Shown: positions 9,520 to 19,606 of the stretch, one piece after another
Layout: every line of letters begins with the position of its first letter
How positions within the stretch are numbered: position 1 is the stretch's first letter
Origin: UBA6168 sp039819485
Lineage (GTDB): Bacteria > Bacteroidota > Bacteroidia > Chitinophagales > Saprospiraceae
DNA: 64,000 bases
Direction: 5' to 3'
Assembly: GCA_039819485.1 (NCBI GenBank)
Contig: JBCBRY010000031.1
Location: forward strand, 1-64,000
Position numbers and translations under genes: made by a program
Notes under the pieces: generated by a model
The model's input: the letters and a program-made list of their open reading frames with translations, nothing else
What the model was told of the DNA's origin: nothing
Database searches by the model: none

Positions 9520-12500
9520 ATGAAAACCGTCACCCATTTCCTGTTACTTATATCTTTTTTATCCATATGCCCGAATTCCCTAATGGCGCAGACATTCAAC
9601 GGGCAGGGCAACCTGGCAGTCCCTCCTACCGGAACAGTTGGTATTACCACTTCTGACGTTTCCGTTTCGGGTATCGGGGAGCTTGGAGGTTGTGCAGAAA
9701 TAGACAATGTGACGATCGACCTGGTGCATACCTGGGATGGCGATTTAGGCATCTTTTTACAAAGTCCCAGTGGCTCCATCCTCGAACTGAGTTCTGGAAA
9801 TGGAGGCGCCGGCGACAACTATCAGGTTACTTCCTTCAGCGATGCAGCGGGCATCTTTATTACCGACGGCGTTCCGCCTTTCAACGGTGGCTTTCGACCG
9901 GAAGGCAGACAAACGGATTTCAACTGTCCCTGCTCGAATGCACCGGCCCTTGGCACTTTTACTTTTGAAAATACCTTTTCAGGTGAAAATGCAGATGGCA
10001 CGTGGCAACTAATCATCAATGATTATGTCGGTGCAGATGTCGGAACCCTCAATAGCTGGAGCATTACTTTTACCAATACGGGTTCTGGCCCCCCTGCCAA
10101 TCCGGCTGCACTGGAGGCGTGTGGTTCAGGTGGTGTTGCAACTTTCGACCTGACCGAAGCTGATAACACGGTCAATGGTGGCAGTGGCGCGCCAGTCAGC
10201 TGGTTTACGGATATAAATGGAAATGACCCCATTAACGACCCAACCAATTATGTTAGCGGCAACGGAACGGTTTACGCAGTGGTGGGAACCGGCTGCGCAT
10301 CCGACCCCGTGGCGGTCACCCTGACGGTCAATTTAGCACCAAATGCTTCGCCCTATCCGCTGGATGGATGTGATGACGGCACCGGCATTGGAACATTTGA
10401 CCTGACCGTCATCGAAAATTTTGTAAACCTGTCCACCGGAAATCCAGTTTCCTGGTTCACGGACCCAAATGCAACAATTCCGATCACTGACCCGGCCAAT
10501 TTTCAATCGGGCGAAGGGATTGTTTATGCAGTCGTCAGCAATGGCAATTGTGAATCGGCTCCGGTAGAAATCACCTTGAACCTTGTACCTACCCCAACAA
10601 TCGCCAATTCAAGTATTTCGCCCGATCCACTTTCTGTATGTGGAACCGGTGCCACCATTTTTGTTACTTTCAGTATGCCAGAAGCCAATGTAGCATTTGA
10701 TGTGACGATGGAGTATGGCAATCCAACAAGTGGTTATCAGACCTACGTCGGGGTCAATGTTTTTGATGGAAGCACGGTGCCGTTTGTCATTTCGGAAACG
10801 ACAGAATTCATTCTCACTTCAGTTTCGGTTCAGTTGAACAATGCCAATTGTTCGGTAACTTTTGCCAACCCAGTCACCGTGACCGTCACCATCATTGCAC
10901 CGCCTGATCTGACATTGATCAACACTCCAACCATATGCACCGGAGAAACAACTGACCTGAGTACGGCCGTCATCACCAGTTCCAGTTTGCCGATTACATT
11001 TCATACGGCGACCCCACCAAATATCAACAACCAATTGCCCACCCCGGTCGTCAGTCCTGTTGCCACAACGACTTACTATGCGTTTGTGGACGGTGGCGCT
11101 GGCTGTACGGCAGAGTTGCCGGTGACAGTCACGGTCGATCAACCGGCCACACCCCAGTTGGCCACTACGGATGTTTGTGAAAACGAAACCAGTTTCGATC
11201 TGACCACCTTGCAAGATCCCAATTTTCCCAACGGTACCTGGTCTGGCCCAGGAGTAACCGGCAATGCTTTTAACGCGACGGGGCAAACCGGGAATGTAAC
11301 ACTGACCTATCAGCCCTCCGCTACTTGTACCGATCCGGGTTCGACGACCGTCTCTATATTGCTTTTAGGCACTCCCGTGCTGGGTAGCGATGAAATCTGT
11401 GCCGATGAAGGAAACTATGATTTGACCCAACTGCAAGACCCCGCATTTCCAAATGGTGTATGGAGCGGGCCGGGGGTAACGGGCAATTCTTTTTCGGCAT
11501 TTGGTTTGAGTGGCCAGGTCAATCTCACCTTTGATGCAGACGGCGACTGCAACGTAAACGCGGCCACAATTGTGGACATCATCCCAAATGTGCAGCCCAT
11601 ACTCGGGTCCATCTCACTTTGCGAAAATGATCCACCACTTGATCTTGGCACTTTGGCCGACCCGCTTTACCCTGTAGGTATTTGGTCAGGCCCCGGTGTA
11701 AACGGGAATTTTTTTAGCCCTGCCAACCAATCGGGTTTGGTAATCCTAAATTTTTTGGCAAATGAATCATGTGCCTCGCTGGCCAGCACCCAGGTAGAAG
11801 TTTTGCCATCCACTACTCCCCAATTATCCACGGCTGACGTATGTGAGGAGGTCACGAATTTTGACCTGACCACCCTGCAAGACCCCATTTTTCCCAACGG
11901 TACCTGGAGTGGCCCCGGTGTGGCGGGAACTATTTTCAATGCCAACGGGCAGAGTGGAAATGTTTCTCTCACCTTTAGTCCAAGCGATCCATGCACCTTG
12001 CCGGCCAATACATCCATCAATATCCAACCATTGCAAACGCCCCTGCTCAGCAGCGGCAATGTCTGTGAAAACGAAACCTCATTTGACCTTATACAACTGC
12101 AAGACCCAGCATTTCCAGTGGGCGTATGGAGTGGTCCCGGTGTCAACGGAAATACTTTTTCAGCGGTGGGTCAAAGTGGATTGGTTAATCTTGTGTTTGA
12201 TCCAAGTGACGACTGCTCGTTGGCTGCCACAACTGCCATCCTGATCAATCAGGCGCCTTCCGTAAGTATGATTGTTACTGATTGTTCCACCAACAATCTG
12301 ACCTATACCGTCAGTTTCAACATTGCCGGAGGCGATCCAAATAGTTATTTAGTGAACGGGCAGCCCAGCAGTGCAACTTTCACCTCTGCCCCCATTAACA
12401 GTGGCGTCCCATATGATTTCGAAATTACGGATGCAAACGGATGCAATCCTGCTTCTGTTTCTGGCATTTTCAATTGTGATTGCACCACTTTTGCCGGAAC

Positions 12501-15500
12501 CATGGATTTGACAAACAGCCCTTTCTCTATTTGCAACGGAGATATCATCACGGCCGCTTACAATAATGACCCAGTCTTGGAAGGAGACGACGTTTTGGTA
12601 TTTGTACTGCATGATGCCAGTGGGGCGACACTGGGCAATGTGTTGGCCATCAATACTGCTCCAGTATTTGGCTTTCCGGCCAGCGGGCAGTTGGGCACGA
12701 CCTATTATGTCAGTGCAGTGGCAGGCAATGGTGATGGGACGGGCAGCTTCGACGACGGCGATGGTTGTCTGTCGGTGGCAGCCGGTGTTCCGGTTATTTT
12801 TTATGAAACAACAGCCAGCATCGGCGATGTCAGTGCATCCTGCGCCTCGGAGTGTTTCGACCTGCCACTTTTATTTACGGGCATTGCCCCATTTGACTTT
12901 ACTTATGAAATAGAAACAGCGGATACCAACAGCACTGAAATATTTTCCACCAATCAAACAAATTCCACGCTGACTATCTGTCCATCTGACTGGAACGTGG
13001 CAGACGGAACGATCAATATCGCCCCTATCAACATTTCAGATCTCAACAACTGTAACACTGGTTTGAGCAGTTTGGATGAAATAGTTGTGGAAGTGATTCC
13101 TGCCGCACAGTCATTCCTATCACCGACGCTTTGTAACGGGGAAACAATCACCGTGCAAGGTGAAACCTTTTCAGCGGCCAACCCAAATGGCACCATCGTC
13201 ATTCCCAATGGATCTGTACAGGGATGCGATTCTACCATAGTCGTTCAGGTGAATGTTCTTCCGCCAGTGACCGGCGTTTTCGCTCCGACATTGTGCCCTG
13301 GCACTGTCCTCAATATTAACGGAACGGCTTATAGCCAGCTCAATCCGTCCGGGGTAGAGATTTTGCCCAATGCCAGCGTAAATGGATGTGATTCAACAGC
13401 GTTCATTGCACTTTCTTTTGATTTTGCGATCGGAGATGATATTGCTCCGACATTATGTCCGGGCGAGAGCATCGAGGTGAACGGGACGATCTATGACGAA
13501 ACCAATCCAACCGGCACGGAGATTTTGCAAAACGGAAGCGTATTTGGTTGTGACAGTATTGTCGACGTTAATTTGAACTTCCACCCCATCGCAAATGGCG
13601 CATTTATGCAAACCCTTTGCGCAGGTGGCAATGCCATCGTCAATGGAACAATTTATAATGAAAACAATCCAACGGGGACAGAGGTGCTTCCCGGCGCCAG
13701 CGTCAACGGCTGTGATTCAATGATCAGTGTGAACCTGACTTTCAGCGACGTGGTATCCTCGACTTTAGACCAAATCCTTTGCCCCGGCGAAAACCTGACC
13801 GTGAACGGAACCATCTATGATGAGAACAACCCGTCCGGCACTGAGCTTTTGACTGGCGCCAGCATCAACGGCTGTGATTCACTGATCAGTGTGAACCTGA
13901 CTTTCAGCGACGTGGTATCCTCGACTTTAGACCAAATCCTTTGCCCCGGCGAAAACCTGACCGTGAACGGAACTATCTATGATGAGAACAACCCGTCCGG
14001 AACTGAGCTTTTGACTGGCGCCAGCATCAACGGCTGCGATTCACTGATCAGTGTGAACCTGACCTTCAACGATGTGCCATCCTCCACTTTTAACCAAACG
14101 CTTTGCCCCGGCGAAAGCCTGATCGTAAACGGAACCACCTATGATGAGAACAACCCGTCCGGAACTGAGCTTTTGACGGGTGCCAGCATCAACGGCTGCG
14201 ATTCACTGATCAACGTGGACCTGATTTTTAACGATAACGCAACTTCTTTTATCAACTTAACTTTTTGTCCGGGGGAGAGCATCACCGTAAACGGCACAGA
14301 ATACGACGAGAACAATGTGAGTGGAGTCGAAATAATACCGGGCGGTGCAGTGACCGGCTGTGACTCAGTCATTTCAATATCATTGAATTTCAACGATGTA
14401 GCTCTCAATTCAATCGAACAGACACTTTGTGAAGGCACCTCGATCACCGTCAACGGAACCATTTACAGTGCCATGAACCCGACCGGCGTTGAAACCATTC
14501 CCAATGGCAGTGTGCTTGGTTGCGACAGTGTCATCCAAGTGAATCTGGACTTCTATCCGACAGCAATCGGCAACTTCACAACCACCCTCTGCGCAGGAAG
14601 TAGCGTCGTTGTCAACGGAACGGAATACAATGAATCGAACCCTGTGGGTACAGAAATATTGACTGCCGAAAGTGTAAATGGCTGTGACTCCCTGGTCAAT
14701 ATTTCACTTTCATTCAACGATGCGGTCAGTTTCGACTTAGTTCAAACTTTGTGCGAAGGAGAATTTTTGGAAATCAATGGAACCATTTATGATGAAAACA
14801 ACCCGGCTGGCACAACGGTGTTCACGGGTGGGTCGGCGGCTGGATGTGATTCCATTGTGCAGGTTTTATTGACCTTTTTGCCTGCAACTGAATTTACCCT
14901 TTCGCAAACACTGCCCGCCGGCAGCAGCATTGAAGTAAACGGAACTGTTTATGATCAATCTAATCCAAGCGGCGTAGAGATATTGAACAATCAGGCTGCG
15001 AACGGCTGTGATAGCATCGTGACTGTCCTGCTCGATTTTTTCTCCGAAGAAATCAACATCGTGGCGGAGACCATTTCCCCGACGTGTGAGGGTGACGCCG
15101 ACGGACAAATCATCATCAGTGCAATTGAAGGAGGTAGCGCCCCCTATCTTTTTTCATTAAATGTTGTACCGCCAACACCCGTCAACGACCTGCCTTTTGT
15201 TCTGCAAAACCTGCCCCCCGGCAATTATGAGCTGACAATCAGCGATGCAAATGGTCTGGAAGCGACCACGGAATTGATTGTTCCGGAAGCTACCCCAATA
15301 TTGCTTGAGCTGGGCGATGACCAGGAAGCATTTTTAGGCGACGATCTTGCTTTGGCCGCCTCCACAAATATTTTACCCACGGAAATCGTCTGGACGCCGG
15401 ACACTTTTCTTTCTTGTACGAATTGCCTTGATCCGCAAATTGAACAACCCACTGAATCAACTACCTACTCGCTGACCATCGTTGATGAAAATGGCTGTTC

Positions 15501-15831
15501 GGCCAATGATGAAATTTCCATCGTGATCAGGAAAAATCGCCGGGTTTTTATTCCAAATGTTTTCAGCCCCAACGGAGATGGAGCCAACGATGAGTTCACT
15601 GTTTTTTCCGACGACAATGTGGCCGTTGTCCGCAGCATGCGCATTTTTGACCGCTGGGGCAACCAGGTTTTTGAGAACACCGGGTTTTCCCCAAATGATC
15701 TCTCCACGGGTTGGGATGGTCGCTACAGAGGCGATGAAATGGACAGCGCTGTGTTTACTTATTTTACGGAAGTAGAATTTGTGGATGGTGCAATTGTCAT
15801 GTACAAAGGCTCCGTGACCTTAGTCAGATAA
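9520..15831 (+). CDS. giant repeat-rich secreted protein with P-domain, SprB-like repeat and T9SS type B sorting domain
   Basis: This 2103-residue protein has a signal peptide (MKTVTHFLLLISFLSI, cleavage near LMAQ). Residues about 30-190 resemble a proprotein-convertase P domain (VTIDLVHTWDGDLGIFLQSP, then NADGTWQLIINDYVGADVG). Two Ig-like repeats with SWFTD follow, then five 74-residue repeats (about 545-914) sharing LQDPxFPxGxWSGPGV. A linker leads to twelve 54-residue repeats (about 1198-1845) sharing VNGTxY and GCDS. A SprB-type repeat (PPGNYELTISDANG) follows. The C-terminus (FIPNVFSPNGDGANDEFTV ... RWGNQVFEN ... GWDGRYRG) is a T9SS type B sorting domain. The protein should therefore be exported and placed on or released from the cell surface, perhaps as an adhesin or gliding-related protein. 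ATG at 9520 gives the signal peptide. Function is inferred from architecture only. Confidence 0.88.
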   Translation: MKTVTHFLLLISFLSICPNSLMAQTFNGQGNLAVPPTGTVGITTSDVSVSGIGELGGCAEIDNVTIDLVHTWDGDLGIFLQSPSGSILELSSGNGGAGDNYQVTSFSDAAGIFITDGVPPFNGGFRPEGRQTDFNCPCSNAPALGTFTFENTFSGENADGTWQLIINDYVGADVGTLNSWSITFTNTGSGPPANPAALEACGSGGVATFDLTEADNTVNGGSGAPVSWFTDINGNDPINDPTNYVSGNGTVYAVVGTGCASDPVAVTLTVNLAPNASPYPLDGCDDGTGIGTFDLTVIENFVNLSTGNPVSWFTDPNATIPITDPANFQSGEGIVYAVVSNGNCESAPVEITLNLVPTPTIANSSISPDPLSVCGTGATIFVTFSMPEANVAFDVTMEYGNPTSGYQTYVGVNVFDGSTVPFVISETTEFILTSVSVQLNNANCSVTFANPVTVTVTIIAPPDLTLINTPTICTGETTDLSTAVITSSSLPITFHTATPPNINNQLPTPVVSPVATTTYYAFVDGGAGCTAELPVTVTVDQPATPQLATTDVCENETSFDLTTLQDPNFPNGTWSGPGVTGNAFNATGQTGNVTLTYQPSATCTDPGSTTVSILLLGTPVLGSDEICADEGNYDLTQLQDPAFPNGVWSGPGVTGNSFSAFGLSGQVNLTFDADGDCNVNAATIVDIIPNVQPILGSISLCENDPPLDLGTLADPLYPVGIWSGPGVNGNFFSPANQSGLVILNFLANESCASLASTQVEVLPSTTPQLSTADVCEEVTNFDLTTLQDPIFPNGTWSGPGVAGTIFNANGQSGNVSLTFSPSDPCTLPANTSINIQPLQTPLLSSGNVCENETSFDLIQLQDPAFPVGVWSGPGVNGNTFSAVGQSGLVNLVFDPSDDCSLAATTAILINQAPSVSMIVTDCSTNNLTYTVSFNIAGGDPNSYLVNGQPSSATFTSAPINSGVPYDFEITDANGCNPASVSGIFNCDCTTFAGTMDLTNSPFSICNGDIITAAYNNDPVLEGDDVLVFVLHDASGATLGNVLAINTAPVFGFPASGQLGTTYYVSAVAGNGDGTGSFDDGDGCLSVAAGVPVIFYETTASIGDVSASCASECFDLPLLFTGIAPFDFTYEIETADTNSTEIFSTNQTNSTLTICPSDWNVADGTINIAPINISDLNNCNTGLSSLDEIVVEVIPAAQSFLSPTLCNGETITVQGETFSAANPNGTIVIPNGSVQGCDSTIVVQVNVLPPVTGVFAPTLCPGTVLNINGTAYSQLNPSGVEILPNASVNGCDSTAFIALSFDFAIGDDIAPTLCPGESIEVNGTIYDETNPTGTEILQNGSVFGCDSIVDVNLNFHPIANGAFMQTLCAGGNAIVNGTIYNENNPTGTEVLPGASVNGCDSMISVNLTFSDVVSSTLDQILCPGENLTVNGTIYDENNPSGTELLTGASINGCDSLISVNLTFSDVVSSTLDQILCPGENLTVNGTIYDENNPSGTELLTGASINGCDSLISVNLTFNDVPSSTFNQTLCPGESLIVNGTTYDENNPSGTELLTGASINGCDSLINVDLIFNDNATSFINLTFCPGESITVNGTEYDENNVSGVEIIPGGAVTGCDSVISISLNFNDVALNSIEQTLCEGTSITVNGTIYSAMNPTGVETIPNGSVLGCDSVIQVNLDFYPTAIGNFTTTLCAGSSVVVNGTEYNESNPVGTEILTAESVNGCDSLVNISLSFNDAVSFDLVQTLCEGEFLEINGTIYDENNPAGTTVFTGGSAAGCDSIVQVLLTFLPATEFTLSQTLPAGSSIEVNGTVYDQSNPSGVEILNNQAANGCDSIVTVLLDFFSEEINIVAETISPTCEGDADGQIIISAIEGGSAPYLFSLNVVPPTPVNDLPFVLQNLPPGNYELTISDANGLEATTELIVPEATPILLELGDDQEAFLGDDLALAASTNILPTEIVWTPDTFLSCTNCLDPQIEQPTESTTYSLTIVDENGCSANDEISIVIRKNRRVFIPNVFSPNGDGANDEFTVFSDDNVAVVRSMRIFDRWGNQVFENTGFSPNDLSTGWDGRYRGDEMDSAVFTYFTEVEFVDGAIVMYKGSVTLVR
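11152..12261 (+). repeat. five tandem 74-residue (222-bp) coding repeats
   Basis: Five consecutive units in the giant protein share a Cys early in the unit, then FDLxxLQDPxFPxGxW, SGPGVxGxxF and a second Cys near the end. The two cysteines per unit may form a disulfide in the secreted protein. The units are clearly diverged from one another, so the array is old. Confidence 0.85.
13111..15054 (+). repeat. twelve tandem 54-residue (162-bp) coding repeats
   Basis: Twelve units follow the pattern LCPGexxxVNGTxYdexNPxGtexLxxasxxGCDSxxxVxLxF; the last lacks the first Cys (TLPAGSS). The middle units, within about 13712-14070, are nearly identical at the DNA level with a 162-bp period, so they arose by recent tandem duplication, whereas the outer units are diverged. 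Copy number may vary between strains. Confidence 0.88.
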
Positions 15832-15855
15832 TCTCCTCTGGTCTTTTCTACAACC

Positions 15856-15884
15856 TTTACTATGCTTGTTAGTTCTTAACTTTG
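15856..15884 (+). promoter_or_regulatory. candidate promoter of the M1 peptidase gene
   Basis: A TAACTTTG box at 15877-15884 matches the Bacteroidota -7 consensus TANNTTTG, with TTTA 17 bp upstream as a partial -33 element. The implied leader is about 35 nt. This fits transcription independent of the preceding giant gene. Confidence 0.4.
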
Positions 15885-15925
15885 CCGCCCCAAAATTCTA
15901 ATCTTAGCTTAACAATCCTAAACAC

Positions 15926-18253
15926 ATGAAAAAACTTCTCTTCACCTTTATTGCGATCAGCTTTAGCATACCATTTGTTTTTTCCCAACAAACTTCCAAT
16001 CACGGTAAGGCATTCGAAGGTCTGGACAATATTTTACCGAGCGCAACACCTTACCGGGGCATAGACGGAGCCCCCGGGCCTGAGTATTGGCAACAAAGAG
16101 CCGATTACGAAATCGAATGTACCCTCGATCCGGAAAACCTCAGACTGGACGGACAAGAACTGATCACCTATTACAACCAATCACCCCACACACTCAAATA
16201 CCTCTGGCTGCAACTGGATGAAAACCAGCACCAGGGCCACCTCGACCATCACCATTTTAACGCCAGTTCGATTGAAGATGAAATGAACGAAAAAGCATTG
16301 CTGATGCTGGAGGTCTGGAACGAGGACAACAAACATGGCCATAATATCACCAGAGTGACCGATGAAAATGACCAGCCTTTGGAATACACCATAAATGGAA
16401 CAATGATGCGAGTCGACCTACCGGAAAAACTCAAACCAGGCGAATCATTTTCTTTCATTATCGACTGGCACTATTACATCACCGACCGCAAGGGAGCTTT
16501 CCGCGGGCGTGGCGGATATGAATATTTCGAAGACAACGACAATTATCTTTTTACCATAACACAATGGTTTCCAAGACTTTGTGTTTACAGCGACGTAGAA
16601 GGATGGCAGAACAAGCAGTTTACAGGTCGCGGTGAATTTGCCCTCACCTTCGGTAATTATGTGGTAAAAATGACCCTCCCCGATGACTATGTCGTCGGCT
16701 CTACCGGCGAATGCCTCAACTACTCTTCGATGCTGACCCCGACACAACTAAATCGGTATGAGAAAGCAAAAACGGCCAAAGAACCGTTAAAGATCATCAC
16801 GCTGGAAGAAGCCAAAGCCAACGCCAACAACAAAAAAAGCAAGAACCTGAAAACATGGATCTACAAGGCAGACAATGTACGTGATTTTGCCTGGACGGCC
16901 AGCCGCAAATTTGTGTGGGACGCCATGCCACACTACAATGAAGACGGTAAGCGCGTGATGTGCATGAGCTATTACCCAAAGGAAAGCTATCCCATCTACA
17001 GCCGCTATTCTACCAAGGCAGTAGAACTGACGCTGCGTACCTACTCCAAGTACTCCATCCCCTACCCTTATCCGGTCGCGATTTCCGTGGAAGCCGCCAA
17101 TGGGATGGAGTACCCGATGATATGCTTTAACTTCGGCCGTGCAGAAGAGGACGGTACTTATACCGAGCGCAATAAGAACGGTGCCATCTCCGTCATCGTG
17201 CATGAAGTGGGCCACAACTACTTTCCGATGATCATCAACAGCGACGAGCGAAAATGGTCCTGGATGGATGAAGGCATCAATACCTTCGTGCAGTTTTTGG
17301 CCTTGTCTGAATTTGACAATAACTGGTCACACCGTCGCGGTCCAGCTCACAAAATCACCAATTATATGAGCGATGATCCCAACCGGCTGGAACCGATCAT
17401 GACCCAGAGCGACAACATCGTGCAGTTTGGGATGAACGCATATGCCAAACCCGCCACCGGTCTGAATATTTTGCGCGAAACGATCATGGGCCGGGAACTG
17501 TTCGATATGGCTTTTAAAGAATATTGTGAGCGCTGGGCATTCAAGCACCCGACCCCTGCCGACTTTTTCCGAACAATGGAAGATGCTTCGGGCGAGGACC
17601 TGGACTGGTTTTGGAGGGGCTGGTTTTATGGTATCGATGCGGTGGATATTTCAATGGACTCCGTCACCTGGTACCAGGCCGATTTAGAAAATGATCCGGA
17701 AAAAATAGTATCCTCTGAAACGATCAAAAAAGAAAAACCTTTCGATGATATTGCCAAAATCAGGAACAAGGAATCGGGTATGGAATTCGATGTAGACAAA
17801 GACCCGGAACTGGTCGATTTTTATACCACCTACCGGCCGTGGGAAACCGAGGATTCCGTGCAGGTAAAAAAGACCGAAAAAATTACTTTTTCGAAAAAAG
17901 AAAAAGAAAAAAAATACAGCGGAAAAAATTACTATGAATTAAAATTTTCCAACCACGGCATGGTGATGCCCGTTATTCTGGAATGGACCTTTGAAGATGG
18001 CACCACTGAAATTGAACGCATTGCTGCAGAGGTTTGGCGGAAAAATGAAAATGAGTTCAAAAAAGTATTTGTCAAAAATAAAAAAGTGGAAAAAGTTCGC
18101 CTTGACCCGTTCCGCGAAACGGCAGATATTAATGAAACCAATAATACTTCGCCAGTACCAGATACACCCGAACTCTTCAAAGTATACAAAGAAAACAAAG
18201 TGCAGAAAACGTTGAACCCAATGCAACGTGCAAAAGGAAAAGTAAAGCCTTGA
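15926..18253 (+). CDS. secreted M1-family metallopeptidase
   Basis: This 775-residue protein carries a signal peptide (MKKLLFTFIAISFSIPFVFS). Residues about 50-250 form the beta-rich N-terminal domain of M1 peptidases (EIECTLDPENLRLDGQELITYYN). The catalytic signature is His426-Glu-Val-Gly-His430 with Glu449 eighteen residues after His430 (HExxH-x18-E), the exact M1 zinc spacing. A GAMEN-like exopeptidase segment reads AANGMEYPMICF upstream. The C-terminal 200 residues are charged and Lys-rich and continue as a beta-type domain (EWTFEDGTTE). It should cleave peptides in the periplasm or outside the cell. No T9SS sorting domain is evident, so it is likely periplasmic. It stands alone between a promoter and a strong terminator. 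Confidence 0.9.
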   Translation: MKKLLFTFIAISFSIPFVFSQQTSNHGKAFEGLDNILPSATPYRGIDGAPGPEYWQQRADYEIECTLDPENLRLDGQELITYYNQSPHTLKYLWLQLDENQHQGHLDHHHFNASSIEDEMNEKALLMLEVWNEDNKHGHNITRVTDENDQPLEYTINGTMMRVDLPEKLKPGESFSFIIDWHYYITDRKGAFRGRGGYEYFEDNDNYLFTITQWFPRLCVYSDVEGWQNKQFTGRGEFALTFGNYVVKMTLPDDYVVGSTGECLNYSSMLTPTQLNRYEKAKTAKEPLKIITLEEAKANANNKKSKNLKTWIYKADNVRDFAWTASRKFVWDAMPHYNEDGKRVMCMSYYPKESYPIYSRYSTKAVELTLRTYSKYSIPYPYPVAISVEAANGMEYPMICFNFGRAEEDGTYTERNKNGAISVIVHEVGHNYFPMIINSDERKWSWMDEGINTFVQFLALSEFDNNWSHRRGPAHKITNYMSDDPNRLEPIMTQSDNIVQFGMNAYAKPATGLNILRETIMGRELFDMAFKEYCERWAFKHPTPADFFRTMEDASGEDLDWFWRGWFYGIDAVDISMDSVTWYQADLENDPEKIVSSETIKKEKPFDDIAKIRNKESGMEFDVDKDPELVDFYTTYRPWETEDSVQVKKTEKITFSKKEKEKKYSGKNYYELKFSNHGMVMPVILEWTFEDGTTEIERIAAEVWRKNENEFKKVFVKNKKVEKVRLDPFRETADINETNNTSPVPDTPELFKVYKENKVQKTLNPMQRAKGKVKP

Positions 18254-18260
18254 TCAAAAT

Positions 18261-18316
18261 AAATTGAATTGAAAAGCAAAATGAAAAATTTTTCATTTTG
18301 CTTTTCAATTCAATTT
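18261..18316. terminator. perfect 56-bp palindrome, probable terminator of the M1 peptidase gene
   Basis: Two 28-base arms (18261-18288 and 18289-18316) are exact reverse complements with no spacer. The structure begins 7 bp after the peptidase stop. The arm centres are A/T-rich (ATGAAAAA / TTTTTCAT). Confidence 0.7.
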
Positions 18317-18351
18317 GCATTTCCTGCCCGTATCTTTAGCCACAAAAAAAC

Positions 18352-19533
18352 ATGCGCCTCATATCGATTCTATCATTTTTTTTATTTCCCATCTTTATTT
18401 TTTCACAGACGGAGAAAGGAAGTGTTTTATTTAACCTGAATGGACATTTGAGGCACAACGAAAGTTTTGGCAAAAATGCCTACCGGGGAAATATGTCGAT
18501 GAAAGCGGGCTATTTCTTTGCTGACAACCTGCTTTTTGGTGCAAAGTACGAACCTTATTACGCCATTAATTATCTCAATAATTCCAATTTCCACATCCTT
18601 GGCCAAGGACTTTTCTCTCGATATTACTTTGGAAAAAACAGGAACAAACAATTCTTCCAAACGGAATTGAATCAGATGAGATTCACTTCCTCTGTGAAGC
18701 GGTTGGAAGGGAATATCGGACTGGGATATTCTTTTTTTATTTCTGACAATGTTGCACTTGAATTCCTGGCGAACTTCAACCTTTATCAAAAAGAGGTTGA
18801 CTCGTATTCATTTTTTCAACCCATTGACTTCATTAGGCCAGAGTATTATGCACGTCAACAAAGACTCGAATTTTTCTTAGGATTAAATTTTTATTTATTT
18901 ACGAATAAAAATAAAGACGATAAAAATGAGCGGCAGCCACTTTGTGAGCGATATTTAAAAAAAGGAAATAAATCAATTGGGGTCAGCGGGAAATTGACCA
19001 TCGAAGACTTAGATTATAATGGCGTATTTGAAAAATCAAAATTTATTACAGACGGGATCAGAAGACGTCACCGAATTTTTGGCTTTGGTTCTTTATCTTT
19101 AAACAGTGGCCGTCCCAATTTTAAAATTTATACTTTATCACATGATTTTTTCATGCCGCTATTTAACCGGTTTTATTTCGTTCCTTCTTTTGGGCTGGGC
19201 CCCATGATCAATTATGTTGACGGGTTGTCAAATTTCTATTTTGGAATAAACGCAAACAGCCATTTGGGATTCAATTATTTTTTTAATAATGCGAATATTG
19301 GAGCTGGATTCTCGTTTGAACTGTTCCGCTATTTCGACGGTTTTAGGGGAACTGATATAACCACCAATTTATTCCTGGAAAGTGAAATATTTATCACCGA
19401 AAATTTAGCTATTCATCCGATTTTATATTATGCCGTCAGTGACGAACCGACTATTCTTTATTTTTTTGAAAATGATAGATTTCCAACAGTGCATGGCATT
19501 CGGTTACAATTTGGAGTTGGCTATTATTTTTGA
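18352..19533 (+). CDS. secreted protein of unknown function, probably outer-membrane beta-barrel
   Basis: This 393-residue protein starts with a signal peptide (MRLISILSFFLFPIFIFS). The rest is a run of short alternating hydrophobic and aromatic strands (FFADNLLFGAKYEPYYAINY, LEFFLGLNFYLF, GFNYFFNNANIGAGFSFEL) separated by polar turns, and it ends in the aromatic FGVGYYF. That pattern is typical of outer-membrane beta-barrels of Bacteroidota. A charged stretch with a Cys (residues about 185-205) interrupts the barrel pattern. I cannot place it in a named family. Codon use is more AT-rich than in the upstream genes. It may be transcribed alone, as it follows a strong terminator. Confidence 0.7.
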   Translation: MRLISILSFFLFPIFIFSQTEKGSVLFNLNGHLRHNESFGKNAYRGNMSMKAGYFFADNLLFGAKYEPYYAINYLNNSNFHILGQGLFSRYYFGKNRNKQFFQTELNQMRFTSSVKRLEGNIGLGYSFFISDNVALEFLANFNLYQKEVDSYSFFQPIDFIRPEYYARQQRLEFFLGLNFYLFTNKNKDDKNERQPLCERYLKKGNKSIGVSGKLTIEDLDYNGVFEKSKFITDGIRRRHRIFGFGSLSLNSGRPNFKIYTLSHDFFMPLFNRFYFVPSFGLGPMINYVDGLSNFYFGINANSHLGFNYFFNNANIGAGFSFELFRYFDGFRGTDITTNLFLESEIFITENLAIHPILYYAVSDEPTILYFFENDRFPTVHGIRLQFGVGYYF

Positions 19534-19575
19534 TTGATTGAATAACGACCGGTAACTCTTTTTCATTTTTAACTT

Positions 19576-19603
19576 TTTACTTAGCACTTTTTCCCTAACT
19601 TCG
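19576..19603 (+). promoter_or_regulatory. candidate promoter of the cobalamin-riboswitch transcript
   Basis: TAACTTCG at 19596-19603 is one mismatch from TANNTTTG, with TTTA 16 bp upstream. It lies just ahead of the riboswitch, as expected for its transcription start. Confidence 0.35.
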
Positions 19604-19606
19604 CAC

